Shown: positions 46,172-53,507 of the stretch, piece by piece | Numbering within the stretch: the first letter of the stretch is position 1 | Layout: the number at the start of each line of letters is the position of its first letter | From: an uncultured Bacteroidota bacterium | Lineage (GTDB): Bacteria > Bacteroidota > Bacteroidia > Chitinophagales > Chitinophagaceae | DNA length: 53,598 nt | Direction of reading: 5' to 3' | NCBI GenBank assembly: GCA_903887415.1 | Contig: CAISPO010000013.1 | Coordinates: forward strand, 1-53,598 | Notes under the pieces: model-generated | Told to the model about the DNA's origin: nothing | Databases searched by the model: none | What the model saw: the letters and a program-made list of their open reading frames with translations, nothing else | Program-made: the position numbers and the translations under genes

Positions 46172-46330
46172 ATGTCTGTAAAGAAAAAAACACCCGCAAA
46201 GAAGTCAGAAACGAAGCCTGACAAATACGACATAACCGTTGCAGTTCCTCTAACTTTTGACGAGGCTATGAAGAAGATAGCAACGGATGCAAACGAAAAA
46301 ATGAAGCGCAAAAAGGATGAATCAAAATAA
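46172..46330 (+). CDS. small Lys-rich protein inside the mini-transposon
   Basis: The 52-residue product begins MSVKKKTPAKKSETKPDKYD and ends in a charged helix (FDEAMKKIATDANEKMKRKK). The central strand DITVAVPLTFDEAM is reminiscent of small basic DNA- or RNA-binding proteins, but no family is assigned. It ends 37 bases inside the right inverted repeat. Confidence 0.5.
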   Translation: MSVKKKTPAKKSETKPDKYDITVAVPLTFDEAMKKIATDANEKMKRKKDESK

Positions 46331-46392
46331 ATAACAACTATTTATAATAGTCGGGCGGGGTATGAGTTTGTCCCAACACGACAAGAGTTACC

Positions 46393-46400
46393 TTGAAATA
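46393..46400. repeat. right target-site duplication TTGAAATA
   Basis: Exact copy of 45684-45691, directly abutting the right inverted repeat. Confidence 0.85.
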
Positions 46401-46403
46401 TTG

Positions 46404-46429
46404 TCATCCTGAGCCCCGCCGAAGGATGA
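46404..46429. repeat. REP-like palindrome
   Basis: TCATCCT (46404-46410) and AGGATGA (46423-46429) flank the loop GAGCCCCGCCGA. The form CATCCTGAGC...GAAGGATG resembles dispersed intergenic palindromes common in Bacteroidota. It sits 3 bases outside the right target duplication. Confidence 0.55.
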
Positions 46430-46516
46430 TATGCCGAAATTAGCACTCTTGCTAAATAGCATTTTTATAGCGGTTTATTATAAGGAAGTAATTTCCTTTA
46501 ACCGAAAAAAAAGACC

Positions 46517-47284
46517 ATGCAACCGATCTATTATATTGACTTTGATGCCCAGGCCTGCGAGGTACAGGTATACGTTAACGGGTTTCCTGCGCTACAGTCA
46601 AATTCCAAATTTTACTCCAACCATGCGGCTGCGATAAACCATTATCTCATTGGCCACAACAATATCATCCGTATCGTTGCAGTGCCTACAGAGATAGATG
46701 CCGGAAGCGCAGTCCAGGCCGGTGCAGTTAAGCAGATCAAGCTGCATGGTTCCATCAAGCAATACAAGCCCGGTGAAATTTCATGTCCGGAGGGTGGGGA
46801 AGTGCTCGCAAAATTCAATTACGATCAAAAGCCCGGCGGTGAGTTTCACTTCGATAACCAGGTGCACGACTTTTCACACCTGTTGCTCCACAACGAGAAA
46901 ATAAAAGACACCAGGTTTATCAAAGATTACGCCATCCATCTGTTTAAACTGGCGCTCGATGATAATATGGATGCACTCTCGCACGAATTTGTCCCCAAAA
47001 TGGACGATTATGCCACCGCCTACTTCCTAGACAAGAACACCAACTTACATCACTTCCGCACCTTCCTGGTAGATGAATTCTTTAAGTATCCGCCAGAGAA
47101 GAAAACGCTCGCGCCGGAAGAGATTTACGTAAGATCCTGCTGCGATGACCGCATTTTTGAAGTCGGCCTGCTTCCAAACGATCCATTGCTCACCCGCTTC
47201 TCCGATGCTAACAATGGCGATATGCAATACGAAATGTCCATTTACGTAGCCCTTGTTGATAGCAAACTTAAAGTGGTGAGGTAA
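46517..47284 (+). CDS. T6SS-island protein of unknown function
   Basis: The 255-residue cytosolic product has an N-terminal beta domain (IDFDAQACEVQVYVNGFPAL, INHYLIGHNNIIRIVAVPTE) of a form seen in several T6SS-island proteins, followed by a helical part (HLLLHNEKIKDTRFIKDYAI) and a C-terminal part with RSCCDDRIFEVGLLPNDPLL. No signal peptide or catalytic motif. It lies between the Pro-rich cargo and PAAR2; the mini-transposon separates it from the cargo gene. It may be an accessory, cargo-associated or immunity protein; the sequence does not decide. An upstream in-frame start is not supported. Confidence 0.6.
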   Translation: MQPIYYIDFDAQACEVQVYVNGFPALQSNSKFYSNHAAAINHYLIGHNNIIRIVAVPTEIDAGSAVQAGAVKQIKLHGSIKQYKPGEISCPEGGEVLAKFNYDQKPGGEFHFDNQVHDFSHLLLHNEKIKDTRFIKDYAIHLFKLALDDNMDALSHEFVPKMDDYATAYFLDKNTNLHHFRTFLVDEFFKYPPEKKTLAPEEIYVRSCCDDRIFEVGLLPNDPLLTRFSDANNGDMQYEMSIYVALVDSKLKVVR

Positions 47285-47485
47285 CTGCTCACGACGTTGC
47301 GATTTGCCGGAGCTAAGCCTGTGCGTGGCCGGCAGCGAAGCAATCTCACGAAGCGCATATACTTTTGTATGGTGGCGCATTGAGAAACAATTTTTAATAG
47401 CTGGTTTCTTTTTCTTTAGATTATTTTTCCTAATTTCACTGCTCACGTTTTTTGATTTTTTGCTTTTGAATTTTTAATTTGAAAG

Positions 47486-48193
47486 ATGGGAAAACCCGCT
47501 GCACGTATAGGAGATATGCATGTATGCCCGATGGTAACACCGGGAGTACCGCCTATTCCCCATGTTGGCGGCCCCATCACAGGCCCCGGCTGTCCCACAG
47601 TGCTTATTGGCGGTATGCCCGCCTCGGTAATGGGTGATATGTGCGTCTGCGTAGGCCCTCCCGATACTATCATATTAGGTTCCACAGGTGTATTCATTGG
47701 CGGCAAGCCCGCAGCCCGCATGGGCGATTCCTGTGCTCATGGAGGTACTATAGTTCTTGGTTGCCCCACAGTGCTTATCGGTGAGGCAGGGGGGGGGGGA
47801 GGAGGAGGAGTTAGTGCTATGCCAGTAAATGTGATCGTGAACCTGATGGGCACTATGCCGCCTGCGGTAAGGAACCAGATGGGAAAAATTGCAGGCTTAA
47901 AACAAGCCGCTGAAAATGGCGACATGTATGCCCAGGCTATAAAAGCACCGGAAACAAACCCGCTCAAATTACTGAAAGACCCACCGGTAAAAATAGAGAA
48001 AGGAACACTTGCTTTTACTTTGAAAGATGAAGATGGAAACCCGATGGCCGATGTGAAGTATGAAGTTACATTGCCTGGCGGCGGAGTAAAAAAAGGGGTT
48101 ACCGGGAAAGATGGTAAGGTGAATTTATCAGGTATTGACCCAGGTACATGCAAAGTAAGTTTCCCAGACCTTGATGCCGATGAATGGAATTAA
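47486..48193 (+). CDS. PAAR spike-tip protein 2 with regulatory-like C-terminal extension
   Basis: In this 235-residue product, residues 1-97 are nearly identical to PAAR1 and PAAR3. The Gly linker is encoded by an 11-G run. The tail diverges from the CxxC form and continues into about 75 extra residues (LAFTLKDEDGNPMADVKYEV, KGVTGKDGKVNLSGIDPGTC, KVSFPDLDADEW) of a carboxypeptidase-regulatory/Ig-like fold common on T6SS spike-associated proteins. It should dock the LysM/peptidoglycan-binding protein and/or the metallophosphoesterase downstream, rather than the small adaptor family that follows PAAR1 and PAAR3. Confidence 0.88.
   Translation: MGKPAARIGDMHVCPMVTPGVPPIPHVGGPITGPGCPTVLIGGMPASVMGDMCVCVGPPDTIILGSTGVFIGGKPAARMGDSCAHGGTIVLGCPTVLIGEAGGGGGGGVSAMPVNVIVNLMGTMPPAVRNQMGKIAGLKQAAENGDMYAQAIKAPETNPLKLLKDPPVKIEKGTLAFTLKDEDGNPMADVKYEVTLPGGGVKKGVTGKDGKVNLSGIDPGTCKVSFPDLDADEWN
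47789..47799 (+). repeat. 11-G homopolymer inside PAAR2
   Basis: G11 encodes part of the Gly linker. The equivalent stretch in PAAR1 and PAAR3 uses mixed GGT/GGC/GGA codons and has no long homopolymer, so the run is particular to PAAR2. Slippage would shift the frame before the C-terminal extension. Confidence 0.85.
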
Positions 48194-48229
48194 TATTAAC
48201 CATGTTTATAGACTTTATTTGAAAACTAG

Positions 48230-48271
48230 AAAAATGTGCAAAACTCCCTTCTAGAGAATTCACATTTTTTT
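48230..48271 (+). terminator. probable terminator after PAAR2
   Basis: AAAAATGTG (48230-48238) pairs with CACATTTTT (48261-48269), and the T-run continues to 48271. The loop is long (22 bases) but contains further short pairing. It lies 36 bases after the stop at 48193. Confidence 0.5.
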
Positions 48272-48390
48272 AAAAGGTAAATATAGATTCGCGGAATCAT
48301 TTTTTTAATGCGTTTGCTCTGGGAGTTTTCCAGACCAAGGTGGCAGTGAATGAGAATTAATTTTCTTTTGATTAAAGATAATTTTTTATA

Positions 48391-49188
48391 ATGCCGAAAA
48401 ACTATAAGGTTCAGACCAACGACACGCTGTTTAAAATTGCTAAGGACAACGATTTTTTTAGTATTAGTCCATTGCTTTTAGCTAACCAGGAAATATGGCC
48501 TAATCTTTGCGACCACCCAGGCGCATTAATGGAGGGTATGACAATTGTTATTCCTGATAAAAAGCCTAAAGCTGTTGAACAGCAAACAGGAACAAATGCA
48601 AGCTATATATGTTCTAAATCAGCAAAGCAATATTTTCAATTAAAAATAAGGGACTATTTCGGTGAAATCAAATCCGTGAAAGACGATGTGCAACTAATCA
48701 TCAATGGCGGTGCTGTTCCATTTCAGGATATCACTAATTACGATTTGAAGCCGGTAGAATACAAAGAAATTAAGACCATCAACCCATTGCCTGATGGGAA
48801 GATTTCGAACTCTTCTCTAAAAGTTATTACTACTTCTGCGATCAACGGGAAAAAGAATAATATTGAAATTAAATTAGAAATTGGAGGCGCTGATCCATTT
48901 ATTGACCCGACTGTTAAAGGATACAGCGGTAAACAATCAAGTCATAATTCTTTGATAAAAGCATTGCAGAAGGCGTTGCTGACTCTGGGACTTTACGATG
49001 GCGATATTGACGGAGATGTAGCAAAGAGTGATACAGTTACCGCCGTTATGCGCTTTCAAAGGGATTATATGAAAATGGAACCGGAAAATGAAGATTTTGG
49101 GCTTCCTACACCAGGCACTTGCGCTATTTTGGGAATAGCTTTAGGAAATTATTTGGGCCCCAACGTTCAACCAATTAAATATGACTGA
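48391..49188 (+). CDS. LysM plus peptidoglycan-binding domain protein, T6SS cargo cassette
   Basis: The 265-residue product has no signal peptide. Residues 4-54 are a LysM-type fold (YKVQTNDTLFKIAKDND, LMEGMTIVIP), the middle is a beta-rich spacer, and residues about 185-252 are a PG_binding_1 domain (LIKALQKALLTLGLYDGDID, TVTAVMRFQRDYMKM). Such proteins recur beside PAAR/VgrG genes and probably ride with the spike and bind target-cell peptidoglycan, or help load the next gene product. It overlaps the metallophosphoesterase gene by 8 bases, so the two are translationally coupled. Confidence 0.75.
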   Translation: MPKNYKVQTNDTLFKIAKDNDFFSISPLLLANQEIWPNLCDHPGALMEGMTIVIPDKKPKAVEQQTGTNASYICSKSAKQYFQLKIRDYFGEIKSVKDDVQLIINGGAVPFQDITNYDLKPVEYKEIKTINPLPDGKISNSSLKVITTSAINGKKNNIEIKLEIGGADPFIDPTVKGYSGKQSSHNSLIKALQKALLTLGLYDGDIDGDVAKSDTVTAVMRFQRDYMKMEPENEDFGLPTPGTCAILGIALGNYLGPNVQPIKYD

Positions 49189-51019
49189 TTTTAAAAACAA
49201 ACCACTTTTTATTGGGTCCCGTTATCCATATGTAAATCCCAACGCTGGCTGGCAGCAGCGGAGTACACAGCTAAACGGAGTACCAGATACGGTACTTAAT
49301 TATATTAAAGCACACGGTGCAAAAGCAGCAGGCGCCGCAGCCTTAATATATGCAATGGGGGACTTGCTAGCACCTGTCGTATCAAGCGTGACTTTTTTTG
49401 GGGCTATAATATTCGCATCGGATATAAATAAATGGGTTTTAAAAGCGAAAAACGGTGATGGATTTGTCGTCAATGGTGGACAAGTGGAAGTTGACTACAA
49501 CAATATAGACAAATGTATTGATCGCGCTAGTGATTGGCATAGTAGCGGATCTCCTCAACATATAATTACTGATACACACAGTCTCACAGATTGGAACAAT
49601 ACAATTTATGCTGGTGTTGGCTCTGGCACTAATTGGGAGCATAAGACTCCTTCGTTTGTTTTTCTGGACTGCGGCAGATGGAAAGGAAAAGCAAGGGATT
49701 TCGGTCTTATTTGGGGAAGACACGTTTATTTATGCAGCTATGACGATGGCGGAGATGGCTATAAACAAGTTGGCTCGTTCATAGATATTGAAAACGATTT
49801 TGCAAAAGAATGCAAAAATGATGAAAGATTAGATTATGTTTTTTTCAAAAATTTCAGCTCTAATACAGGTGCAAATATCAGATTACAAGCCTATACAATA
49901 TCAGACTTCGGTGAAGATGACAAGTATGATTATACAAAAGTTACTGTAATAATTCCAGATTTGCATTTAATGTCAGTAGCTAACGGCAAACAGTGGTACA
50001 CAATTAATTCCCCTAAGCATTTTAAGCTTGATGCTGAAGTTGCCTTACTGGATTTTGCTATTGGCCTCCAGAAGCTAGGAAAATCAGGAAAGTTATCCAG
50101 TAACTTAAAAATTATACAAATCGGAGACTCTTATGATCTATGGGTGGGGGGCGGAACTGCAAACGAAAAGGGAATTCCTAATAAGCCCATGTTTTCACCT
50201 AAAGTAGAGCAAAAATTGGAAATTCTAGACGTCGCAATTGTAAAACTATGCACACTTATTAAGAATATTCAGTTTGTAACAAAGGAAGAATTAATGTCAT
50301 GTAATAAAGATCCGTTGGTGCTTGCAAGGAATTATGCAGAGTATAAAAAGTATTCCGAAATAAGCCCGAGATATAAAAGAGGCACCGAGAAAGGAGATAC
50401 CGGGATATTGAATAAATATTTGAATCCGGCGGAACTAGCAATGAGAATTTTGGAAGACGCTTTTAAAGATGATTTCCAATACATTTATGGGAATCATGAC
50501 AATTATCTCATTGATGATAAACTAACTGCCGCTGCGGGCCTTAAAAAAAGAGAACCATTTATAAATGAAAGCAAAAAAGGAGTTAAATCTGTCTTTGTTG
50601 AACATGCTCACCGCATGGAGGCTGGTTTCAAATTGCACCAACCTAGAAATTTTGATGGGTGCGTAAGTGGCTTTGAAGCAACTTATGAAGCTTTCACTAG
50701 CACGGATTCCGTGATGGATGAAATTGCGGACATAGCAGATGTATGGGCTGGAATACACGATCAGACATATTATCAGGAAGAGTATGCAAGATTTTGGCTT
50801 GGCAGAAAATCAAAAGGAATGGACCCATATAATATTTGTGTTATTGGTCACACCCATATGCCCGCTCTATACAATAATCACTTTTGTAAAATTGAAGATG
50901 CAGCTAAAGTGGTAGATGCTGCTGACAAAAGAATGGAAGAGATTAAAGTAGAAAGAGAAACTACAACTAATATTGGTGGAATGCTATGGCAAAAAGATCC
51001 TTTTGATAGTATGCAATAA
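49181..51019 (+). CDS. calcineurin-type metallophosphoesterase, putative T6SS effector
   Basis: The 612-residue product has all five signatures of the metallophosphoesterase fold: PDLHL (D260, H262), GDSYD (315-319), GNHD (437-440), EHAHR (474-478) and GHTH (556-559). Residues about 48-80 (AKAAGAAALIYAMGDLL, then SSVTFFGAIIFAS) form a hydrophobic segment before the catalytic part, which might help membrane passage. No signal peptide, so export must use another route; its place after PAAR2 and the LysM protein suggests T6SS delivery. Likely substrates are phosphodiesters such as nucleotides, nucleic acids or lipid precursors; the fold alone does not tell. No immunity gene recognised. Confidence 0.75.
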   Translation: MTDFKNKPLFIGSRYPYVNPNAGWQQRSTQLNGVPDTVLNYIKAHGAKAAGAAALIYAMGDLLAPVVSSVTFFGAIIFASDINKWVLKAKNGDGFVVNGGQVEVDYNNIDKCIDRASDWHSSGSPQHIITDTHSLTDWNNTIYAGVGSGTNWEHKTPSFVFLDCGRWKGKARDFGLIWGRHVYLCSYDDGGDGYKQVGSFIDIENDFAKECKNDERLDYVFFKNFSSNTGANIRLQAYTISDFGEDDKYDYTKVTVIIPDLHLMSVANGKQWYTINSPKHFKLDAEVALLDFAIGLQKLGKSGKLSSNLKIIQIGDSYDLWVGGGTANEKGIPNKPMFSPKVEQKLEILDVAIVKLCTLIKNIQFVTKEELMSCNKDPLVLARNYAEYKKYSEISPRYKRGTEKGDTGILNKYLNPAELAMRILEDAFKDDFQYIYGNHDNYLIDDKLTAAAGLKKREPFINESKKGVKSVFVEHAHRMEAGFKLHQPRNFDGCVSGFEATYEAFTSTDSVMDEIADIADVWAGIHDQTYYQEEYARFWLGRKSKGMDPYNICVIGHTHMPALYNNHFCKIEDAAKVVDAADKRMEEIKVERETTTNIGGMLWQKDPFDSMQ

Positions 51020-51105
51020 CTGGTTGTGCAATTTGGTTTTTTGATCCGCCCCATTACACGCAGTCTCCACACGTTGTCCGTAGTTTGCCGAAAAAAAATA
51101 AAGCC

Positions 51106-51165
51106 CACAGCAGTTAGGCGAACGTCTCTGACTTCGTCTTAGTGGAACGCAATCTTCAGATTGCG
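51106..51165. repeat. dispersed intergenic repeat, copy 1
   Basis: The copy contains CAGTTAGGCGA, CGTCTCTGACTTCGTCT and the palindrome CGCAATCTTCAGATTGCG. It closely resembles 53246-53305. Both copies lie just downstream of effector genes and may be transcription ends or folded RNA elements. Confidence 0.65.
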
Positions 51166-51312
51166 ATTGAGAAACTGCCCAAGCCTATCTATTCAACGAT
51201 GACATTTTTTTTATACAGATTTTACAAAAATCTCTTCTAATAACATTATTTTATATAATTTCACTTCTCGCGATTTTTTTGATTTTTTACTTTTTACTAT
51301 TGAATTTGAAGA

Positions 51313-51795
51313 ATGGGAAAACCAGCCGCACGTATAGGAGATATGCACGTATGCCCGATGGTAACGCCGGGTGTGCCACCTATTCCGCATGTTGGCGGCC
51401 CCGTTACGGGGCCGGGTGCGCCCACCGTGCTTATTGGCGGTATGCCTGCTTCTGTGATGGGTGATATGTGTACCTGTGTCGGCCCGTCAGATACTATTAT
51501 TCTTGGCTCTACGGGTGTTTTCATCACCGGTAAGCCTGCTGCCCGCATGGGCGATTCCTGTGCTCACGGCGGCACTATAGTATTAGGTTGCCCTACAGTG
51601 CTCATCGGTGAGGCTGGCGGCGGAGGTGGTGGCGGCCTGGGAGCTATGCCGGTAAATGTCCTGGTGAATCTTATGGGCAGTATGCCGGCCTCAGTAAGAA
51701 ATCATCTTGCCCAGGTGATTACCATGAAACAGGCAGCTATAAATGGTATGCCATTTTGTGAGAAATGCGCAGAGGCTATTATGAAAGAGAATTAA
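51313..51795 (+). CDS. PAAR spike-tip protein 3
   Basis: The 160-residue product is near-identical in its PAAR domain to the other two copies (GDMHVCPMVTPG, SCAHGG), with a Gly7 linker and a tail (AMPVNVLVNLMGSMPASVRN, PFCEKCAEAIMKEN) that matches PAAR1 and keeps the CxxC. The gene encoding the adaptor-like 121-residue protein starts in the next base, and the GH19 cargo follows. Its 60-base leader closely resembles that of PAAR2, so the promoter was duplicated too. Confidence 0.92.
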   Translation: MGKPAARIGDMHVCPMVTPGVPPIPHVGGPVTGPGAPTVLIGGMPASVMGDMCTCVGPSDTIILGSTGVFITGKPAARMGDSCAHGGTIVLGCPTVLIGEAGGGGGGGLGAMPVNVLVNLMGSMPASVRNHLAQVITMKQAAINGMPFCEKCAEAIMKEN

Positions 51796-52161
51796 TTGAC
51801 AATCATTATGTTGCTGATAAAGCATAAACAACTAAAGGCAATTACCAATTCCAGGCGTGAGTTATTCATACAACGCCTGAGGGAGCATTTAGAGAAATTT
51901 TTCCCTGATATAATAAAGTTGTTGACTGCCGAAGAGTATAACAGCTTTATGGATATAGGAACAAAGCGGGCTACAGCTTATGGCCTTGAAACTGAATACC
52001 AGATTATGGTTTACTTCAACATCATGCTTACTCTGGGAGTCAACTTTGAAAAGAACAAGAAGCATAAATGGGCAGATAAAATATTACATGATAAAAGCGA
52101 TGCAAAAATGCGTGTGGAAACTCTTTTGCGAAGAGTAGAGTCCGAATTGAAAAATAAATGA
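51796..52161 (+). CDS. PAAR-associated small helical protein (putative cargo adaptor)
   Basis: The 121-residue product starts one base after the PAAR3 stop; the Met at 51808 is an alternative start. It is all-helical (KQLKAITNSRRELFIQRLRE, YNSFMDIGTKRATAYGLETE, KHKWADKILHDKSDAKMRVE) and corresponds to the non-His part of the protein at 43260: Q..I, SF/NSF.., A..YG/E...Y and WA..IL..D....R...L line up. Placed between PAAR3 and the GH19 gene, it is the likely link between tip and cargo. An immunity role is less likely because the related copy sits beside a different cargo type. Confidence 0.65.
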   Translation: MTIIMLLIKHKQLKAITNSRRELFIQRLREHLEKFFPDIIKLLTAEEYNSFMDIGTKRATAYGLETEYQIMVYFNIMLTLGVNFEKNKKHKWADKILHDKSDAKMRVETLLRRVESELKNK

Positions 52162-52242
52162 TTCAGTTATGTTTTTTTTAGTTCCATAGTAGAAAAGATA
52201 GGCTCATATATCCAGTCAGCGGCAGCGGACGCTGGGGCTGGA

Positions 52243-53199
52243 ATGGCTAAATTAGCAACAGAAACTGAATCTTTTTTACACATAGGGAATTCAGACGCCA
52301 CTGCCAAAGTCTCTAGTCCCTCCCCAGCTCCTGCGGCACAACCGGCCGCAGACAATAACGCTAAAAATACGCTAGAAAAAGCCACTAAAGCTGCAGCCGC
52401 GTCGCCTTCAGCAGCTAATACTCCCTGTAGTAGTACGGGAACTTGCCCAATACAAAATAATTTTAATACACCTTGTATCCAGCAGTTCACACAAATATTT
52501 CCTATAGATAAAGAGGAAGATGAATCTGATATTCAATACGAAACAAGGGTGCAAAATTTGTATAATGCTTTTATTGCAAGTATGAAGAAGTATTCTATTA
52601 ATACCAAAGAACAACAAGCTTTATTCCTTGGTCAGGTTGGACATGAGACAGAATCTTTAAACGCTATGTCTGAAGTTGATGGGGAAAACCGCGAGGGTAC
52701 GGATTACTACGGAAGAGGTGGTTTGCAGTTAACGGGGGAAAGTACTTATGAAGCATACAATAATTTTAAGCACGCTGAAAATAAAACTGATGCAACGGAC
52801 TATACAGATATTACCACATTGAACTCAATCGCAAATGATCCAACTTTTGTCGCTGATTCCGCGGGGTGGTTTTATACGAAATACAAAAATATAAATTCGT
52901 ACGATACTGTAGATGCTGATACGATAAAGGAAGTAACGAAAAAAGTAAATTACTGGGAGGCAATTGGATATCTGTATTATGATTTGTCAACAAAGGAAAA
53001 TAATGGTACGATTACTGCCGATGAAAAAAAACAACTGGACATAGTAAAAGGTGTTTATAAAGATTTGAAGCAAAAAATTCCAGAAGAAACTCAGCTTGAA
53101 AGTATGTCCGTTAACTATACCCAACGAGTGACAATGACAAATAATGCTTTTAAGGTTTTACAGGATGATAAGATTTGCGACAGTAGTGCTGCTGCGTAA
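52243..53199 (+). CDS. GH19-type lysozyme/chitinase-like T6SS effector
   Basis: The product has 318 residues from ATG 52243. An Ala/Pro-rich low-complexity N-terminus (residues 22-66, SPSPAPAAQPAAD) leads into a GH19-like catalytic domain: FLGQVGHETESLN (E135 as the catalytic acid), GENREGTDYYGRGGLQLTG (residues 147-165) and YEAYNNF. GH19 enzymes of this bacterial type cleave peptidoglycan or chitin. No signal peptide, in line with T6SS delivery. The reading frame stays open upstream to the stop of the adaptor gene with protein-like sequence (SSIVEKIGSYIQSAAADAGA), so the true start may be ATG 52169 across a T8 tract with a frame slip. No immunity gene identified. Confidence 0.75.
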   Translation: MAKLATETESFLHIGNSDATAKVSSPSPAPAAQPAADNNAKNTLEKATKAAAASPSAANTPCSSTGTCPIQNNFNTPCIQQFTQIFPIDKEEDESDIQYETRVQNLYNAFIASMKKYSINTKEQQALFLGQVGHETESLNAMSEVDGENREGTDYYGRGGLQLTGESTYEAYNNFKHAENKTDATDYTDITTLNSIANDPTFVADSAGWFYTKYKNINSYDTVDADTIKEVTKKVNYWEAIGYLYYDLSTKENNGTITADEKKQLDIVKGVYKDLKQKIPEETQLESMSVNYTQRVTMTNNAFKVLQDDKICDSSAAA

Positions 53200-53507
53200 A
53201 GTTTAGTCCCTCTTTGCCCACAATCTTCCCCCAAAATAAAAGTAAACAACAGTTAGGCGAGAACGTCCCCGCCTCCGTCTCAGAGAAAAGCAATCTTCAG
53301 ATTGCGGCTGCATACACTATGCTGGATCCGCGCTCAATTTAGCCATACTGACAACAATAAAAAGATACCCACATTTTTTCTGCCATCACATCATTCGGCA
53401 TCAATTTTGCGGCTTATATTATTCATAATAAACCTTATTCAGGACTAACAAAATGGCAGGTCTCATCCGTCTATAGGTTTACAGTTTTGGCACAAAAGCC
53501 AAAATAG
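53200..53507. other. 308-bp intergenic region
   Basis: Contains repeat copy 2 at 53246-53305. Nothing else was recognised; it presumably includes the promoter for the gene starting at 53508. Confidence 0.5.
53246..53305. repeat. dispersed intergenic repeat, copy 2
   Basis: The copy shares CAGTTAGGCGA, GCCTCCGTCT and GCAATCTTCAGATTGCG with 51106-51165, with scattered differences. Confidence 0.65.

Larger units (their letters stand above)
45692..46392. mobile_element. 701-bp mini-transposon-like (MITE-type) element with 25-bp inverted ends
   Basis: The left end reads GGTAACTCTTGTCG at 45692 and extends 25 bases to 45716. The right end (46368-46392) is its reverse complement with one mismatch (A to T at position 15). 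The element is bounded by the 8-bp direct repeat TTGAAATA on both sides. It carries three small plus-strand ORFs and an internal terminator but no transposase, so it must be non-autonomous. An 8-bp duplication with GG-starting ends is compatible with, for example, the IS1595 family, but the family is not established. It lies between the Pro-rich cargo gene and the 46517 gene. Confidence 0.88.

Noticed and set aside
51796..52161. Immunity protein for the GH19 effector
   Set aside because: No signal peptide, gene lies upstream of the effector, and a relative sits beside an unrelated cargo at 43260; an adaptor fits better.
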